This document shows, piece after piece, positions 4,352 through 6,299 of a stretch of DNA of 6,299 nt. Within the stretch, counting starts at the first letter, position 1. Each line of letters starts with the position of its first letter. Origin of the DNA: Candidatus Gottesmanbacteria bacterium (GTDB taxonomy: Bacteria > Patescibacteriota > Microgenomatia > UBA10105 > UBA927). Under the pieces are notes generated by a model. That model was not told the DNA's origin, ran no database searches, and worked only from the letters and a program-made list of their open reading frames with translations. The stretch is from the NCBI GenBank assembly GCA_026396845.1, contig JAPLWC010000052.1, positions 1 to 6,299 of the forward strand, given 5' to 3'. A program made the translations under genes and the position numbers.

Positions 4352-5693
4352 GCGTTTCTTCTTTCCCTAAAATTTCCAAAGATTCCAACAATGGCGGTCC
4401 GACTGTTTTACCGGTGACGGCGACGCGGAGTTCCATAAATATCTCTTTTGCGTTCGCGCCGGCAACATCTCTTATTGTTTTTTCCATTGCATCATGATTC
4501 CACTCACTTGATTCTAACGCGGTCCGAAGCTCGGAGCGGACGGCGTGTTTTGGCGGCCTCACGAAGAAAAATCCTGCAAGCGTCTCAAATTCCGCCAATG
4601 TTTTCATCCGCTCAACCAATAACGGAAGCACTGTCTCAATTTGTTTTTCCGGATATTTTTTATTATAAAATTCGTAAATTATATTTTTTAACTTTTCACT
4701 TTTCATGTGCCGTATATACTCCCCGTTCATCCAGCGCAGTTTTTCCGTGTCAAAAATCGGAGCGGTCGTCTGAATATCCTCCAGACGGAACTTGGAAATC
4801 ATCTCGTCAACTGAAAAAATATCCTGCCCGCCGGGGTAGCTCCATGCCATAGTCGCAAGATAATTTTTAATCGCATCGGGCAAAAATCCTTTCGCTTTGT
4901 ACTCCGATACCCACACCGGATTTTTCCGTTTACTTAACTTCGTGCGGTCGGGATTCCGCAGGACTGATACATGCGCGATAAGCGGCACGTCCCATCCGAA
5001 GAATTTGTAGAGAAGAATATGTTTCGGTGTTGAAGAAATCCACTCTTCTCCGCGGATAATATGTGTAATCTTCATGATATGGTCATCAACAACCACACCC
5101 AAGTGATACGTCGGAAACCCGTCGGATTTCAGGATGACCTGATCGTCAATCAGAATGTTGGCAAATGAGATATCACCGCGGATCACATCGTGAAATATCG
5201 TCGTCCCCTCATCCGGAACATTCATCCGGATAACGTATTTCTCCCCTGCCGCTACACGTTTTTTTGATTTCTTACTATCGATTTTTTTGCATAACCCGTC
5301 ATACATCGGCGGCAAATGCTTCGCTTCCAAATCTTTACGCATTTGATCCAGTCTCTGCGGCGTACAAAAACAGTAATACGCGTGATTTTTTGCCACGAGT
5401 TCTTCCGCGTGCTTTTTATAGATATCGAGACGCTCAGACTGACGGTACGGGGCAAAAGGACCACCGATATCCGGCCCCTCGGCATAGGGAATCCCGAGCC
5501 ACCTGAGGGAGGCCAATATCCGGTCTTCCGCGCCCGTAACGAGCCGCGTGCGGTCCGTATCCTCCACCCGAATGATAAATTGGCCGTTATGCGCCCGGGC
5601 GAATACGTAGTTTATGAGAGCCGTATACGCGTTGCCGATGTGCAGGTCCTGGCCTGTGGGAGACGGAGCAATACGGGTTCGTACAGCACTCAT
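4320..5693 (-). CDS. gltX: Glutamyl-tRNA synthetase
   Basis: Class I aminoacyl-tRNA synthetase that attaches glutamate to tRNA(Glu); in lineages without GlnRS it may also charge tRNA(Gln), which cannot be decided here. Features are RIAPSPTGQDLHIGNAYTAL (starting at 7) with HIGN 18-21 as the HIGH motif, the amino-acid pocket IRVEDTDRTR 41-50, a zinc-type insertion with C108, C110 and C135 (the fourth ligand is not obvious; K137 stands near the usual His), RGEEWISSTPKH 214-225, and the KMSKS loop as KLSKR 252-256. A C-terminal anticodon-binding helical domain follows. The 457-residue length is normal. The ATG at 5693 gives MSAVRTRIAPSPTG, the standard beginning, and lies seven bases after a TAGAAT box with no Shine-Dalgarno site. 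The gene ends in TGA, and its last ten codons and stop overlap the 3' end of era. Confidence 0.96.
   Translation of the reverse strand: MSAVRTRIAPSPTGQDLHIGNAYTALINYVFARAHNGQFIIRVEDTDRTRLVTGAEDRILASLRWLGIPYAEGPDIGGPFAPYRQSERLDIYKKHAEELVAKNHAYYCFCTPQRLDQMRKDLEAKHLPPMYDGLCKKIDSKKSKKRVAAGEKYVIRMNVPDEGTTIFHDVIRGDISFANILIDDQVILKSDGFPTYHLGVVVDDHIMKITHIIRGEEWISSTPKHILLYKFFGWDVPLIAHVSVLRNPDRTKLSKRKNPVWVSEYKAKGFLPDAIKNYLATMAWSYPGGQDIFSVDEMISKFRLEDIQTTAPIFDTEKLRWMNGEYIRHMKSEKLKNIIYEFYNKKYPEKQIETVLPLLVERMKTLAEFETLAGFFFVRPPKHAVRSELRTALESSEWNHDAMEKTIRDVAGANAKEIFMELRVAVTGKTVGPPLLESLEILGKEETLTRIPSSAGR
4691..4704. repeat. Two-copy 7-bp tandem repeat inside gltX
   Basis: Two perfect copies of ACTTTTC on the plus strand (GAAAAGT on the gltX strand), followed on the gltX strand by the degenerate TAAAAAA. 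They encode part of MKSEKLKN (residues 330-337), a Lys-rich spot in an AT-rich patch (about 4650-4705). The unit length and the GAA..GT shape resemble the mutY heptamer, but two copies is weak evidence. Confidence 0.45.
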
Positions 5694-5697
5694 ACTG

Positions 5698-5726
5698 TTG
5701 ATTCTACCACGTCCGAACCGTATACT
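5698..5726 (+). promoter_or_regulatory. Promoter of the right-end membrane-protein gene
   Basis: TTGATT (5698-5703) as -35 and TATACT (5721-5726) as -10 are separated by the optimal 17 bp. The ATG at 5736 is nine bases after the -10 box, so the leader would be only a few bases and there is no Shine-Dalgarno site. The -35 element shares bases 5701-5703 with the -10 box of gltX on the other strand. Confidence 0.65.
5701..5706 (-). promoter_or_regulatory. gltX extended -10 box, probably leaderless
   Basis: On the minus strand TAGAAT is preceded directly by TGG, an extended -10 context. Seven bases (CAACAGT) separate it from the ATG at 5693. The -35 position (about 5724-5729, TTCAGT on the minus strand) is weak. 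No Shine-Dalgarno site is present. The box overlaps the -35 element of the divergent gene. Confidence 0.65.
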
Positions 5727-5735
5727 GAACTAGCT

Positions 5736-6299
5736 ATGGCATCACTTACTCAAACTGCATACTTTGCCCGTCGCACGATTAATTGGGCTATCATAGCTGT
5801 CATCGCCTATATACTCATGCGTATTTTCTGGAGTATTTTCATTACGGTATTTTTACTCATATTCCCCCCGAAAGCCCCGCCGCCGAATCACCTCTTCGAT
5901 AAACTGCCGGAACTGGTATTTCCGCTGCAGGCGACCCCGTCCGCGAAGCTTACATTTCAATTACAGACCATTGAAGGCACAGTGCCCAAAGCATCTCCCT
6001 CTGCAACCGTCTATTTTATGACCAAAACAGCGCCGAATCTCCTCGGGCTCAATAAAGCACAGGATTTTGCAACTGGATTGAATTTTGATCCCACTCCGGT
6101 GCAGGAAAGCAAAAGTATCTACCGCTTTAATGACGCCGAATTGCCGCTTAGAAGGCTCCGATACGATATCGTATCCAATAACTTTATCATGCGTTACGCA
6201 TTCGAACAGGACCCGTCCGTATTTAACGGAAAAAGTCTCCCGTTGCCGGAAACCGGTACGACGGAGGCAATTAATTTACTTAAGTCGCATAATTTATAT
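5736..6299 (+). CDS. Membrane-anchored hypothetical protein, 3' end missing
   Basis: The frame is open from the ATG to the window end (188 codons, no stop), so the C-terminus is missing. No function is recognised. A short basic N-terminus (MASLTQTAYFARRTINW) precedes a long hydrophobic stretch (about 17-43, WAIIAVIAYILMRIFWSIFI and onward), consistent with one N-terminal anchor. A proline-rich hinge PPKAPPPN (44-51) leads to NHLFDKLPELVFPL (51-64) and a mixed alpha/beta-looking region with many aromatic and polar residues and no cysteine. The order anchor, PP hinge, F-x-KLP-x-L-x-FP resembles an uncharacterised family I recall from Microgenomates genomes (recall, not searched). I infer an extracytoplasmic domain held at the membrane. 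The start is supported by a TTGATT-17-TATACT promoter just upstream; the gene diverges from gltX. Confidence 0.8.
   Translation, partial: MASLTQTAYFARRTINWAIIAVIAYILMRIFWSIFITVFLLIFPPKAPPPNHLFDKLPELVFPLQATPSAKLTFQLQTIEGTVPKASPSATVYFMTKTAPNLLGLNKAQDFATGLNFDPTPVQESKSIYRFNDAELPLRRLRYDIVSNNFIMRYAFEQDPSVFNGKSLPLPETGTTEAINLLKSHNLY

Overview
This window reads as chromosomal housekeeping sequence from a small-genome bacterium, most likely Candidate Phyla Radiation / Patescibacteria and probably the Microgenomates side. The reasons are tight packing with overlapping genes, short versions of ObgE and MutY, and three envelope-type proteins that resemble lineage-restricted uncharacterised families I recall from these genomes. 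That placement is recall plus inference, since no search was run. Base composition looks balanced. UGA is used as a stop (gltX) and no gene needs UGA as a sense codon, so the standard code applies.

Layout: 1-202 holds no gene I can assign, although one minus-strand frame is open throughout. Then obgE (+) and greA (+) overlap by 20 nt. A minus-strand operon follows (transcribed right to left): a 91-residue membrane-anchored protein, a 260-residue exported helical protein, and a mutY-type adenine glycosylase. It starts at 3446, ends at 1583, and converges on greA with a 4-nt overlap. era (+) is divergent from this operon, with 44 bp between start codons. gltX (-) converges on era with a 32-nt overlap. 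The last gene (+), a membrane-anchored hypothetical protein cut by the window end, diverges from gltX across 42 bp.

The known genes cover ribosome assembly and monitoring (ObgE, Era), rescue of stalled transcription (GreA), glutamyl-tRNA synthesis (GltX) and repair of 8-oxoG:A mispairs (MutY). There is no phage, CRISPR, IS, toxin-antitoxin or defence system, and no tRNA or rRNA that I can recognise.

The most interesting signals are two. (1) MutY has no cysteine at all, and the loop that normally carries its 4Fe-4S cluster is encoded by a four-copy 7-bp tandem repeat. (2) Each of the four promoter-proximal genes without a Shine-Dalgarno site has a -10-like hexamer ending only 6-9 nt before its start codon, which predicts leaderless transcripts. 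By contrast, the two genes for exported or membrane proteins in the minus-strand operon have clear GGAG-type ribosome sites.
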